64,000 nucleotides of DNA. Source: Stomorhina lunata. Lineage: Eukaryota; Arthropoda; Insecta; Diptera; Rhiniidae. Positions 1-11,610 of this stretch are shown here, in pieces. Both the position numbers and the translations under genes were made by a program. The stretch's first letter is position 1; the number at the start of each line of letters is the position of its first letter. Below the pieces are notes generated by a model that was not told the origin of the DNA, ran no database searches, and was given only the letters and a program-made list of their open reading frames with translations. The stretch covers positions 59,043,775 through 59,107,774 of the forward strand of contig OW121744.1 of the NCBI GenBank assembly GCA_933228675.1, read 5' to 3'.

Positions 1-980
1 TGGTTTTACATTAACAAGTTGTTAAATACTTTTCGTTTAGCTTAATATTTAGTTAGGATAAATAAGTTGATAGTATTATGACAGGTCCATATATTTTGCT
101 AAGAGTTCCTAATGCATCTACCATATACACAATCTTAATATACTACTTGTACCTCAGAATCTTGTTGATTGTAGATATAAACAAAGGGGATGTAATATAT
201 TTATAAGAATTATAGCCAAATGTTGACCGACTGTAACACAATTTCACACACTGGCTGGTATTTATATAAAGCTTATTTTTGCAAAATTTAGTGACAATAG
301 CTGTCACAGTTTCTAATTTAATAGCTTTTAACTGGTCCTTGCTAAATATTTTTTGGTTTCCGGGAGTGTTTTTTATATAAAAGCTATAGTCAAATATAGA
401 CCGATTTCTATAAAATTTGATATACTAACCAATAGTTGCATAAAACTTTTATATTCTAAGTTAAGTCGTCATAGCTATTACAACTGTACCCAATTTATCA
501 GCATACATGTGTTTAAAGGGGCGTGGTTATATGTGAGCTCTAACTAAATGTGAACCGATTTCGGCCATTTTCAGTACACAACTTTTTTTGCATATTAAAA
601 ATACTTTTGTAAAATTTAGTCTCTCTAGCTTTTGTAGTTAAGGAGCTGTCGCGTTTTTATTTGACGGACATAAATCTTCTTTTCTTTTTGTGTTGCTGTA
701 AGTTTATTATATGGGAGCTATGGTCAAATGGTGACTGATTGTAACAAAATTTTGCACACTGGCTGGCATTCACATAAGACCTCCTTGTGCTAAATTTAGT
801 GGAATTTAGGCTGTTTCCGTAATTTTTTTATATGGGAGCTATGGTTAAATCTGAACCGATTTCGATGAAATTGTATATGCTGCCTCGTCTTAGAATTATA
901 TAAGGATTCAGAATATATATCGTTGTTGATTTTTGAGCCAATATTAAGGAAATTACAAACGGAATGACAATCTCAGTATA
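1..980. repeat. Degenerate family G repeat modules
   Basis: No gene is visible. The stretch holds decayed modules also found at 55690-56507: phrases such as tatgggagctatggtcaaat and gaccgatttc recur, and a block starting near 223 recurs near 728 in altered form. I read it as old, rearranged copies of the same repeat family. Confidence 0.5.
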
Positions 981-1008
981 CCCCCCATTCTTTTGGATGG
1001 TGGGTATT

Positions 1009-1772
1009 AGTCGGTCAATCCCGACTATATCATACCCTTCACAACTAAGGTCAAATATGGACTAACAATTTAACAAGACTTCCTTAAGTTTTAGAGACAA
1101 ACATCACATATACTATATGATGTTTTTAAAAAATTTCGAAATTTATGTCATTTCCCGCTATGGGCCTGATATGGGCCTGATATGGATGCTGGGGTCAATT
1201 GTGGATCGATTCAAATGAAATTATTTATCTGAAAATATTTATCTGTGCAAAGTTTAAGCAATCAAATGCATTTATCTTTAGAGTAATAAACGTGCTTTTA
1301 TGTGTATATAAACGTCTTTTGAGAATGTTTCTTTTATGGGAGGTATCGTCAAATATTGGCCAAAATTAGGTGCACTGATTAAGGTTTACAAAAGCAATAT
1401 TTTTGCTGAATATTATTAAAATACAACTAAATTTGTGGCTGTAAAGGACCAAAAACTCTATTCCGGGAGGGCATCCCTATGGGAGGTACCCGAAATAGTA
1501 ATCCGTTTTCGCCCAAAAAGTATAGGAATCGTCCTTGAACCAAAGTTGTGCCAATTATCATCAAATTATCTTTAAAGTTTTGACCTGTACAATGATAACA
1601 AGCTTACATGGATAACCGGTCAGCCAGCAAGCCGGACGGACATCGTTAAAACAACTTAAAACAACTAAGTCGATTGGTATATTAAAAGGTGGGTCTCAGA
1701 CCAATATTTCTATGCATTACAAACATCAGTACAAACCCAATATACCCTTTCCACCTATGGTGGTGAAGGGTA
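1009..1772 (-). repeat. Family G repeat, nearly full copy, reversed
   Basis: It starts with the reversed terminal signature (tcggtcaatcccgactata then atacccttcac) and ends with ccacctatggtggtgaaggg, matching in reverse the copy at 55690-56507. No protein-coding capacity is seen. Likely a non-autonomous transposon of unknown class that is common in fly genomes. Confidence 0.6.
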
Positions 1773-2267
1773 TAACAAGTAAGAGTGTTACTTGTTACAC
1801 CCATCACATATATTTTGGGAATACTAATATAAAACTTCTCTATGTTATATTTGGTTACAAAGCTACTATTAATACATATGTATGTCCTCATTATATAATA
1901 TACTTCCGTGGTATCTGAACCGAATTTCTATGTATCAATCGCTGCAGAATTTAATCAAAAACACTTCATTTTTAAAGCGTTGGTAAAAATAGATCACTTG
2001 CTACAACATTAAATGATGAACATTGCCTGGGTTTTATAAAAAGCTTTTTTGTGAAAAATAAAGAGACCAAAGCTTGTAAAAGTTTTTAGCGTTTTACTGA
2101 CTTTCGTGGCATTTTAGTTGTTTTTGACAGTGGCTATTATATGGACGCTATGGTCAAATGTGGACCGATTCAAATGAAATTTCATAAGCTGCAAAAATAT
2201 TTTAAAAACGGATCCATACTAAATGCTTCCATTATATAGTTTAATATTTATTAGCAACCCAGCAAAA
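1773..2267. other. No gene; family G fragments
   Basis: AT-rich sequence without coding signal. A short piece near 2130-2200 (ctatggtcaaatgtggaccg) matches family G; the rest shows nothing I can name. Confidence 0.4.
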
Positions 2268-3535
2268 CTTTGGTAATGGCAAGTACTCTGATAACTGGTT
2301 ACCTTGTAACGACTACAACATACCACCCGAATAAATATTAAGTTATTACAGAAGTACTTATTTGTAATTAAGATGGTAATTTAAACTGAATGGCCCCGGT
2401 TCAAATCCCACCAAGGGCAACAAATTTTTTTTAGTTTTTTTTTATTAAAAGAGTCTTTTTAAATGATTTTTGAATTTTAAGAACTTAAATATTATCTGTA
2501 AAACTAACTCACGTTAATGAAAAAATACCATCATGAGTCAATTTTGATTATCTAGGGGATGTTGAATACCAAACACGATTCTAATTGGTCTTAACTTATC
2601 TCGGTCATTCTTAATCTCAACTGTGGACACACACCTCCTCATGGTATCACCCGGGGAGCTAGTTTAACACCCATTAATATTGTGAGTTAACATGTTCCTA
2701 GAGTTGTCCCATAAGATCGATAAAAATGGGTTAGGATTAGGGGCTAGTAACCTTCTCTTGAAAAAAAAAAAAATACAATGAAGAGGATAAAATTAGAATT
2801 GAAATGTCCCACTACCTAATGTTAGAGGAGGATGTCCGAAACTTCGATAGAAAGACCAAGTAGAGGAACATTTTCCAAAGCTTGGCCTATAAAATTGGAG
2901 AATATTCGCACAAGATCGAAATCCATGGAATTCTAAAATATGCTCGGACTTTGACCTTAACAGGTTGTAACATTTAAGTAAGTAAGAGTCAATCTTATGT
3001 AAAAACTTGTACAAAAAAAGAAGAATTAAATTGTTTAAGTTTTAAAATAATTTTAAAAAAGTTTTAAAATAATTACAAAAAATTGTATAAAAATATTTTT
3101 CCAAAAATTACAACAAAGCAAAAAAAAAGCAGGGAAAAACAAAGTTATTTTCACATGATTTTGGATCTAAAAATAAAAATTGTTTATATTAATTATAAGC
3201 TGCTAAGTTTTCAACATATGAAGTAGCTCAGTGGAAGAGTCTCTGCCTAGCAGTCGGAGGGTCTGGGTTCGAGCCCCCATGGGATCATAAAAAAATTTTG
3301 TATTTCGTTTAAAAATATATGTTTTTAATAAAACAACAACAAAAAAGTTGTTGCTGTTGTTGTTGTTGCTTTCAAATTGCTTACCCAAGTCATTAATTTT
3401 CTGCAATTGGTAAGTACTTGCCTCCAATGACATCCCCATGTTAATGTAGTGACTTAAACAGTGAATGAGTAAGTAGTTCGTGTTCAAAAGTTTAACTGTT
3501 TAACTCATTATTTGGTAATGAAAAGTTTTACTGGG
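2268..3535 (+). mobile_element. Element E, copy 1 (TIR CCCAGCAAAACTTT)
   Basis: A 1.27-kb unit bounded by inverted ends CCCAGCAAAACTTT and (reverse) CCCAGTAAAACTTT. The same unit occurs inverted at 52014-53235, and partial copies lie at 25487-25905, 35795-35935, 60492-60761 and 63928-64000. It contains two tRNA-like B-box modules (near 2398 and 3220-3288) and a CAA/TTG microsatellite hairpin near 3330-3370. No transposase is visible, so it looks like a non-autonomous DNA element that picked up tRNA-like sequence. The superfamily is undetermined. Confidence 0.7.
3217..3288 (+). other. tRNA-Ala(AGC)-like module inside element E
   Basis: Has a Pol III A-box-like tagctcagtgg and a B box gggttcgagcccc. 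The D-arm pairs, and the anticodon arm forms four of five pairs around a loop with AGC at the anticodon position. Acceptor ends do not pair and the T stem is broken, so this is a tRNA-derived relic, not a working tRNA. The same module is present reversed at 52262-52335. Confidence 0.5.
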
Positions 3536-4036
3536 TTACTAAACTTTTTTACTTAAGCCAAAAATAATCTAACATTTTTCCCGATACAGATGGGCTAAAA
3601 AAAACTTTGGGCCCGTTGCTTGCGCTAGTACCCTTAAGCTAAATCAATTATATTTTGCATGCTTCCGATCGACATATTTTAAAGGCAAAGAAGAAAAATT
3701 TTACTTCTTAAAAATTGTTATTAGTTTAAATTATAATAAATACAATAACGACAAAATTTAAATGTTATTTATGTTTCCTGGCCTTAAGAATTCGCTTTCG
3801 TTTTGGGTAGTCAACAGGTCAACTTAATAACTTTTTTTAATTATAAAATGCTAATTTAAAAAAAAAATTGGTACAATAATAGTAAATATTTAAAATTCAT
3901 AGAATTTTTAAACGGAAATTAATACCAAAAAGAAATATTTTGAGATGAATAAAATTATATTTGATGAAATGAAAATATTTAAAATATTGAGAAATATTTT
4001 TAATTGTTTTTTTTTTTGGAACAAAATTGTATAACT
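3536..4036. other. Upstream region of the first cuticle gene
   Basis: AT-rich intergenic sequence with no gene or repeat I recognise. It should hold the regulatory DNA of the gene starting at 4127, but I can point to no specific enhancer motif. Confidence 0.3.
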
Positions 4037-4045
4037 TATATAAAA
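4037..4045 (+). promoter_or_regulatory. TATA box of the first cuticle gene
   Basis: TATATAAAA lies about 85 bases before the start codon. An initiator-like ACAGTT at 4071-4076 lies about 30-35 bases downstream, the normal spacing. This places the transcription start near 4070-4073 with a 5' UTR of about 55 bases. Confidence 0.6.
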
Positions 4046-4126
4046 TGAAACAGCTTTTCAAAAATATACCACAGTTCTTAGCTAAAAGTATTAGAGCAAT
4101 AACGAAAAAAAAAACCCTTAAGAAAA

Positions 4127-4782
4127 ATGGTCAGTAGAATAATGAATACATTTTTTAATAGAAACATATTTTTAAACTCATTTCATTTACAGAAACTTTT
4201 AATAACTTTAATGGTAGTGACAGCTATAGTCTACGTGGCAGCTGTTCCAGCTGACCCTACCTCTGCTCCTTTCTACAACGTGGGTCAATATCAGCCCGGT
4301 CAATATTACGATGGTCGTTATTATAAAAATCGTGATTATTACCAACATCGTCGTTATTATGATAACTTCTACAAAAAATACAATCCCAATGTACAGTCTA
4401 AGGAGGCTCGTACCATTGAGCAGAGTGTGGAACCTATTAAGGATGATGGCAGCTATGCTTATTTGTATGAAACCGAGAATGGTATACATAACGAGGCTCG
4501 TGGTACGGCCACTACTTTAGATAATGGCGACAAGGCCCAGAAGGTTGAGGGTTCTTTCTCGTTTGTTACTCCCGAGGGAATTCGCGTTGGTATTCGTTAT
4601 GTAGCCGATGAAAATGGTTATCGTCCTATTATAACCTGTAAGTACTTAATTTGTTTGAATTATTACCTATTTCTTAATTTGTTAATAAATAATTTTTTTT
4701 ATTTTTAGATGATGGTCCTAATGTTGAGCAATTTACTCGTGCCCATGCTCCAGCTAATGTTGAAATAACTAAAAATAAATAA
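4127..4782 (+). CDS. RR-1 cuticular protein (small, three exons)
   Basis: A secreted structural protein of chitinous cuticle. The model joins 4127-4129, 4193-4637 and 4709-4782, giving 173 aa. Exon 1 holds only the ATG; intron 1 (63 nt, gtcagt...tttacag) separates it from a signal peptide beginning MKLLITLMVV. Intron 2 (71 nt, gtaagt...tttttag) splits codon 150. After a Tyr-rich stretch (residues 39-64, repeated YY pairs) comes a Rebers-Riddiford RR-1 chitin-binding domain at about 80-150: G121, G130, Y137, then VADENGY at 138-144, with exact family spacing. Reading intron 1 through keeps the frame but replaces the signal peptide start with an implausible leader, so the spliced start is preferred. 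Which family member it is cannot be told here. The neighbour, 30 kb away and convergent, is another RR-1 gene. Confidence 0.9.
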
Positions 4783-4795
4783 ATGATATAAAATC

Positions 4796-4801
4796 AATAA
4801 A
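4796..4801 (+). terminator. Poly(A) signal AATAAA
   Basis: A canonical AATAAA 14 bases after the stop codon of the RR-1 gene; cleavage is expected 10-30 bases downstream. Confidence 0.7.
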
Positions 4802-5030
4802 AGTGTAATATTTAAATATTACAAAACCTGAACATAATTTTTTAAGTTTCGATTTACTCAATTTTACTATATCAATTATATTGAACATATGAACGAACCA
4901 TGAATGACATATCTTCGAATAACACCAATTTTGGAGGTAGAAAAGTTCTAGATGGTCAAGTTTAAAAAAAAAAACAGGCTACTATTTGCTTAAAAGTGCT
5001 TTTATTTTAACCAAACGACTTTTATAAGAC

Positions 5031-5404
5031 CTGGTGCTGTGGCTTAGTTGGTTAGCACGTTAATTACAAAGTATAACAAATCACATTGAGCGAGGGTTCG
5101 ATCCCCTGTCATGGGAACATCAATTTCTGTAATTGTTAATTTTTATTAATATTATAAGTTTACCACAGCGTGCTCGATCTGTGGTAGGCCTACAGCAATA
5201 ACACGCCGCCGATGTAAAAGAACTAAAATTGGCTGTGGAACAGAAAAAGCTTAAACAATGAGTCTAAATAACAACAAATAGCTCAACTTCGCTGTTCAAA
5301 AAATCGACATGACATGACATTTCAGTGTTGAATAGTACAAAAAGCTTAATTTTTCTCTTTACCGTATTTCCCCTTTCTACTAACCCCTTTCCAAAGATAG
5401 TAAC
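5031..5404 (+). mobile_element. SINE A, copy 1 (tRNA-derived, 3' truncated)
   Basis: The head carries a Pol III A box (tggcttagttgg) and B box (gggttcgatcccc), followed by a body shared with 12692-13141 and 53262-53640 (shared phrases: aatttctgtaatt, cctacagcaataacac, gtctaaataacaacaaat, cccctttccaaaga). It has an insertion of about 15 bases between the boxes and lacks the A-rich 3' end seen in copy 2. Confidence 0.7.
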
Positions 5405-5924
5405 CCTATTCATAATATGAATATATATTATATGAAGACCTTATTTTGAAAGTGGATTAAGTCTATTTTTTTATATTGAGATATAAAGGGTTTTGCGTTT
5501 TTGTGTTTTTAAAAATATAGGTGCCCAATTTTAGTAATCAAAATCTTAGGTTTTGATCAGAACCTATAAAATTTTTTCTTTCATAAAAATAAATAAATAA
5601 AATCCATTTGGAAATGCGTTTTTTGGGCGGGTTGAATGGACTTATACCACTTTCAAAACAAACATTTTAAAATATTCATTTTTTGAATTAAAAAATGTAT
5701 GGGACTTAAACTGTTTTCAAAAAAAAATTTAAATGGTTTTGTATGAAATTTTTTTAATTTTGAATTGAAAAATGTATAGGACTTTTTCACTTTCAAAACA
5801 AATAAAACGAAAATTTTGTTCACAAAATTTTGCCAAATATTTTTCATGGCAAAATTCCTATAAAAAGTAATATTTCGAAAAAAACTCATAAAACGCAAAT
5901 TATTGAAAAATTTCATATGAAAAG
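5405..5924. other. No gene; AT-rich lead-in to the minisatellite
   Basis: From about 5640 the sequence begins to resemble degenerate minisatellite units (caaaattcctataaaaagta). Otherwise nothing recognisable; the minus-strand open frame here is a by-product of composition. Confidence 0.4.
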
Positions 5925-8222
5925 TAAATTTTTAAAAAATTTCCTGTAAAAAGTATATTTTTTAAAATTTCCTATAAAAAGAAAATTTTTGAAAAATATC
6001 CTATAAAAAGTAAATTTTTGAAAAATTTCCTATAAAAAGTAAATTTTTGAAAAATTTCCTATAAAAAGTAAATTTTTGAAAAATTTCCCATAAAAAGTAA
6101 ATTTATGACAAATTTCCCATAAAAAGTAAATTTATGACAAATTTCCCATAAAAAGTAAATTTTTGAAAAATTTCCCATAAAAAGTAAATTTTTGAAAATT
6201 TTCCTATAAAAAGTAAATTTTTGAAAAATTTCCTATAAAAAGTAAATTTTTGAAAAATTTCCCATAAAAAGTAAATTTTTGAAAAATTTCCTATAAAAAG
6301 TAAATTTTTGAAAAATTTCCTATAAAAAGTAAATTTTTGAGAAATTTCCTATAAAAAGTAAATTTTTGAGAAATTTCCTATAAAAAGTAAATTTTTGAAA
6401 AATTTCATATCAAAAGTAAATTTTTGAAAAATTTCCTATAAAAAGTAAATTTTTGAAAAATTTCCTATAAAAAGTAAATTTTTGAAAAATTTCCTATAAA
6501 AAGTAAATTTTTGAAAAATTTCCCATAAAAAGTAAATTTTTGAAAAATTTTCTACAAAAAGTAAATTTTTGAGAAATTTCCTATAAAAAGTAAATTTTTG
6601 AGAAATTTCCTATAAAAAGTAAATTTTTAAAAAATTTCCTATAAAAAGTAAATTTTTGAAAATTTTCCCATAAAAAGTAAATTTTTGAAAATTTTCCTAT
6701 AAAAAGTAAATTTTTGAAAAATTTCCTATAAAAAGTAAATTTTTGAAAAATTTCCTATAAAAAGTAAATTTTTGAAAAATTTCCTATAAAAAGTAAATTT
6801 TTGAAAAATTTCCTATAAAAAGTAAATTTTTGAAAAATTTCCTATAAAAAGTAAATTTTTGAAAAATTTCCTATAAAAAGTAAATTTTTGAAAAATTTCC
6901 TATAAAAAGTAAATTTTTGAAAAATTTCCTATAAAAAGTAAATTTTTGAAAAATTTCCTATAAAAAGTAAATTTTTAAAAATTTTCCTATAAAAAGTAAA
7001 TTTTTGAAAAATTTCCCATAAAAAGTAAATTTTTGAAAAATTTCCTATAAAAAGTAAATTTTTGAAAAATTTCCTATAAAAACTAAATTTTTGAAAAATA
7101 TCCTATAAAAAGTAAATTTTTGAAAAATTTCCTATAAAAAGTAAATTTTTGAAAAATTTCCTATAAAAAGTAAATTTTTGAAAAATTTCCTATAAAAAGT
7201 AAATTTTTGAAAAATTTCCTATAAAAAGTAAATTTATGAAAAATTTCATATAAAAACTAAATTTTTGAAAAATTTCCTATAAAAAGTAAATTTTTGAAAA
7301 TTTTCCTATAAAAAGTAAACTTTTGAAAAATTTCCTATAAAAAGTAAATTTTTGAAAAATTTCCTATAAAAAGTAAATTTTTAAAAAATTTCCTATGAAA
7401 AGTAAATTTTTGAAAAATTTCCTATAAAAAGTAAATTTTTGAAAAATTTCCTATAAAAAGTAAATTTTTGAAAAATTTCCTATAGAAAGTAAATTTTTGA
7501 AAAATTTCCTATAAAAAGTAAATTTTTGAAAAATTTCCTATAAAAAGTAAATTTTTGAAAAATTTCCTATAAAAAGTAAATTTTTGAAAAATTTCCTATA
7601 AAAACTAAATTTTTGAAAAATTACCTATAAAACTAAAGTTTTTAAAAATTTCCTATAAAAACTAAATTTTGACAAATTTCCTATAAAAAGTAAATTTTTA
7701 AAAAATTTCTTATAATTTCTTTCCTATAAAAAGTAAATTTTTGAAAATTTTCCTATAAAAATAAATTTTTGAAAAATTTCCTATAAAAAGTAAATTTTTG
7801 AAAAATTTCCTATAGAAAGTAAATTTTTGAAAAATTTCCTATAAAAAGTAAATTTTTGAAAAATTTCCTATAAAAAGTAAATTTTTGAAAAATTTCCTAT
7901 AAAAAGTAAATTTTTGAAAAATTTCCTATAAAAAGTAAATTTTTGAAAAATTTCCTATAAAAAGTAAATTTTTGAAAAATTTCCTATAAAAAGTAAATTT
8001 TTGAAAAATTTCCTATAAAAAGTAAATTTTTGAAAAATTTCCTATAAAAAGTAAATTTTTGAAAAATTTCCTATAAAAAGTAAATTTTTGAAAAATTTCC
8101 TATAAAACTAAATTTTTGAAAAATTTCCTATAATAACTAAATTTTGACAAATTTCCTATAAAAAGTAAATTTTTAAAAAATTTCTTATAAAAACAGTAAA
8201 TTTTTAAAAAATTTCCTATTAA
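5925..8222. repeat. 29-bp minisatellite, about 79 units
   Basis: A tandem array with unit cctataaaaagtaaattttt plus gaaaaattt (29 bp). Units are nearly identical through the middle and diverge at both edges. Variants such as cccataaaa, gagaaatt and actaaatt recur in neighbouring units, which points to local amplification by unequal exchange. Near 7620-7740 several units are shortened. No coding capacity. Confidence 0.95.
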
Positions 8223-8868
8223 GTGTAAATTGCATTTATTTTAAAATATCAATAAAAACAATCTTAGAATCGTACTACTATGAAATAATGTTAACTTTTA
8301 CTCTGTTCGAATAAATATTTCTTTTAGAATTTAAAAATGCTGGACTTAACTCACTTTCAAAAAAAGGATTTTAATATTTTTGTTTGAAAAAACATTTCCT
8401 TCTGAAATTAAAAATATAATGGACTAAATCCACTTTCAAAACAAATAAATTTGAAATTTTTCAAAACAAATAAATTTGAAATAATACCTTATTGACTTTG
8501 AATTATTGGTTTAAATTAATACATGGTGCTAGAATGCTTTGAAGATCTTGGATTTTTATGATCATTTTTGAAGAATGCCTTTTTGATCAGATACTGTTAA
8601 AAAATATAAAACTAACACAAAACACACTAAAATCTTTGAATGTATTATTTTTATTTATTGAAGGTAAAAACTACAAATAAAATACAATACTTATCAAAAT
8701 TTAAAATAACGTTTTATTTCTTAATAAACAATTACGTGATACGTTTTTAAAATAAAGCTTTAATGAAAGCTTTCTTAAATATTATTTGTTAATGCCTAAA
8801 AGTATGCATGTATTTTGGGTTTTAGTATTACAAACCATAAAAACGTTAACGTTAATAAAATAAGAAAC
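8223..8868. other. No gene seen
   Basis: AT-rich sequence following the minisatellite; short phrases (actttcaaaacaaat, aaatttgaa) resemble those before the array at 5640-5800. No gene or named repeat. Confidence 0.3.
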
Positions 8869-9407
8869 ATATCGAGCCCTTAGATTAAAATGATCGCAAG
8901 CTACAGGAAAAATATTGATCGTAAGCGACAAAAATTCATAATTAAACAAAAACGGGAATGTTTTGGTGCAAAACAATTTTGTTCTTTGTTAGTTTGCTAC
9001 TTTCATCAAATTAATTAAATTTTTTAAAAATGGTTTAGAAGTTAGGGAGCAAAGTATTGTATGTGAAGTTTTTTAGTTTTACTTCAATAAATTTTATGCT
9101 ACTGGGCGGATTGTGACGCAATATGCAGGAATCGGCCAATGGGTAGTTGGAGTTTCAGACCAATTTTTTAAAACATGTCTATTTTTAGCACAGTGGCCTC
9201 TACAGTGAGCAAAAGTTGAGCACCATTAACCTATTGGTCCGTATAACTTTCTTAAATATAAACCTATAGAAAAGATTTTTACACATTCGAAAACTACTTA
9301 AGAAAGAGAGAAAAATATGCTTAGTGTACTATGCTATCTCTTATAGTTTAAGAGATATTTAACGGAATGTCGCTTACGATTATTTAAATCTAAGGGCTCG
9401 ATATTTT
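8869..9407. mobile_element. MITE-like element with inverted ends
   Basis: atatcgagcccttagatt near 8869 is repeated in inverted orientation near 9390-9407 and extends inward (tgatcgcaagc against taatcgtaagc). The interior has no coding signal. Target duplications cannot be made out, so exact ends are uncertain. Confidence 0.5.
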
Positions 9408-9419
9408 TGAAATGATTAT

Positions 9420-10240
9420 TTTTTAATAAATACATATGGGCATAAATCAAACAGTTTTAATTCCTTTGAAATCGACTTTCAACTCGAATAATTTTTGTAT
9501 TCTTAGGAATTCAGAAAATCTTATTACAGATTTTGAACTCCCAAGACTTCAGGCATACTGAACACAATATCTTAGTAGAGCATGTTTGCGTTTCTAAGCG
9601 TAATTGGCATGCAAATTTAGAAAAATCGATTGAAGCATTCAAATTTTTCCTCATATTTCGTTTTCTTCTGCATTCGTTTTAACATTTGGACGTAAAGTCC
9701 AAACGACGGAAGTCGTTGTTCTACGAAATAGACACCACATTTAGGGGATGAATCCACTACCCTCTAAATTTTGATTTCATCACTTCTACGAGTAATACTT
9801 TCGCCACTTTTTAATTCTTTTCGCTTATTTTTTGGCCGCCTCAAGGAATTCCAGAAAAATAGATAAGGATTTGTAGATCTTTCAGTTTCGCGTCGTTTGA
9901 TATATGTCTCCTTAATATGTTCCATATAGGTATAACATACGACAGGTGTAAATGACGAAAACTTGAACGTAAATTTTTCAAAATGCCGGTATAAACGTAT
10001 AAAAAATTTCCAAACTACCGAGTAAACCGAGTTTTTTTCCATTTAGCACCTAAAAGCAAAAGCGCACCAAAAAATCATTCATTGCTAAAAATTAATGACG
10101 TTTTTGAAAATCGTGCAAAAGAGTGCATATAGCTTTAAATGGGTTTAGATAGAAAACAAAAATAGACAAAATCGCATAAGACATGAAAGCGATGATATTT
10201 ATAACTGATTTGCACCAAAATATTATAAGGATTAAAGATT
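9420..10240 (+). repeat. Family C repeat, copy 1
   Basis: Shares long stretches with 21255-22790 and 47935-48740, for example cgactttcaactcgaataatt, cagattttgaactcccaag, aatttccaaactaccg and ttagatagaaaac. No transposase is found. Likely a non-autonomous interspersed element; termini not determined. Confidence 0.6.
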
Positions 10241-10334
10241 TGATAGACCAAATAATAATTTTATATCAAAAATATGCACCTATTAAAACTTATATATAAA
10301 TAAAAAATTATTTTAATTAAATTTGTCCATAAAT

Positions 10335-11610
10335 TAAGGCAGCATAATTTCACAAAGACTAGGTTAGGTTAGGCAGGCAGCCGATGTAGGTCAGCGTCAC
10401 TTGGATCCTAAAAAGCGGTCCCTTTGTGTTACCTGCAAGGGATAGACTGGAAGAAAAGAACAAAAATAATTATTCCAGGCTATCAATGAGAGGCTTATCA
10501 AGCCATCCTGTAGCCCTGATAAATGAGTCGATTTTACGAATGTTAATACTCGCTATATCTGATAAATCATGCAGAAAGGGTGCCCCCAGATTGAGAGCCC
10601 TTGAAGTCGAGAGGGCAGGGCAGTGAGTCACTGTCTTCTCCTCTTCTATGTTGTGACAGCTGCGACAGTAGTCATAAAATTGAAGATTAAGTCTTCTGGC
10701 ATGAAGCCCAAAAACGCAGTGCCCTGTTAGGGTCGAGATAAGATTGCGAAGTCTATGACGGGGTAGAGTTACCAAGATGTTTGAACGTTGAGTGTTGTAG
10801 GTGGGCCATGTTTGCCTAGATATGGAGCAAGTGGTTTCCGAAGACCACTCGCTCTGCGCTGACGCGAAAAGTAATTGCCTAATTATTGATTTGCAGGCGG
10901 ATAGCGGATAGCCCGTAAATTGATCGTTGTTGTCCTGACGCAGGAGAGCACCGGATTTAGCAAGTTTGTCCGCGGTGGAGTTACCAGGTATGTTGTTGTG
11001 CCCGGGTACCCAGAAGAGTTCGATCTTGCAATGTCTCGCCATCTCGCTAAGAGATGCCCGGCATTCGCGGGTAAGAGCAGATGTCGTATTGACATTAGAT
11101 ATGGATTTTATTGCAGCCTGACTGTCGATACAGAAACGAATATCCCTGTCGTATACTCTGTGGTATCTCAACCATTTGACTGCTTTGTGAATAGCCGATA
11201 TCTCGGATTGTAAGACACTTCATTGATCAGGAAGCCTAAAGCAAATTTCCTCCCCTAGAAGTGGGATGAAGAAGCCCCCCCCCCCCTACGCCTAACTTTG
11301 ACTTCGATCCATCAGTGTAAACCTCCAGACAGCCGTCATCTGAAGATGGGGGTTCTCCAGAGATAGTCACAGTGAAAGATTTGTCGAAGATAGGAGTGGA
11401 TATGCAGTAATCAATATGGTCAGGGATATGTGTAATTTTGTCCAGGATAGTGGAATGTCCGGTTTTCGGACCAGGGACCAGGTGGGACCAGGTTCCAATT
11501 GTGCTCAGACGTACAGCCGAGTTAAGAGCAATTTGCATTGCCATTAGTTCGACCGGGAGCCAGTGAAGAGCGCCTTAGATGGAGTAGTTCTTAAGGCACC
11601 GGTAATCATT
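10335..11610 (-). pseudogene. LOA/I-type LINE fragment: RNase H and C-terminal region
   Basis: A 3' fragment of a non-LTR retrotransposon on the minus strand. The upper part (11544-11236) reads GALRTTPS-like residues, NSAVRL, then EVYTDGSK, the first RNase H aspartate. The lower part (11171-10470) has FCIDSQAAI, ELFWVPGHNN, and TADKLAKSGA, which carries another catalytic Asp, followed by LTGHCVFGLHARRL and a CRSC...TVTHCPA zinc-knuckle-like tail ending FIRATGWLD. A frameshift between 11171 and 11236 and a long C/G run at 11277-11286 break the frame; another break lies near 11560. The reverse transcriptase is missing. Domain order fits the LOA group (inference). Confidence 0.85.

Noticed and set aside
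3217..3288. A functional tRNA-Ala gene
   Set aside because: Acceptor and T stems do not pair properly, and the sequence sits inside a repeated element present in several copies.
4208..4489. 93-codon minus-strand frame over the first cuticle gene
   Set aside because: Antisense shadow of the RR-1 exon; the plus-strand frame has signal peptide, domain and splice sites.
5031..5116. A functional tRNA gene with A and B boxes
   Set aside because: The anticodon arm is not formed and the sequence continues into a SINE body repeated twice more in the window.
5925..8222. Regularly spaced repeats that might suggest a CRISPR array
   Set aside because: There are no unique spacers; the 29-bp units are head to tail, and the genome is eukaryotic.
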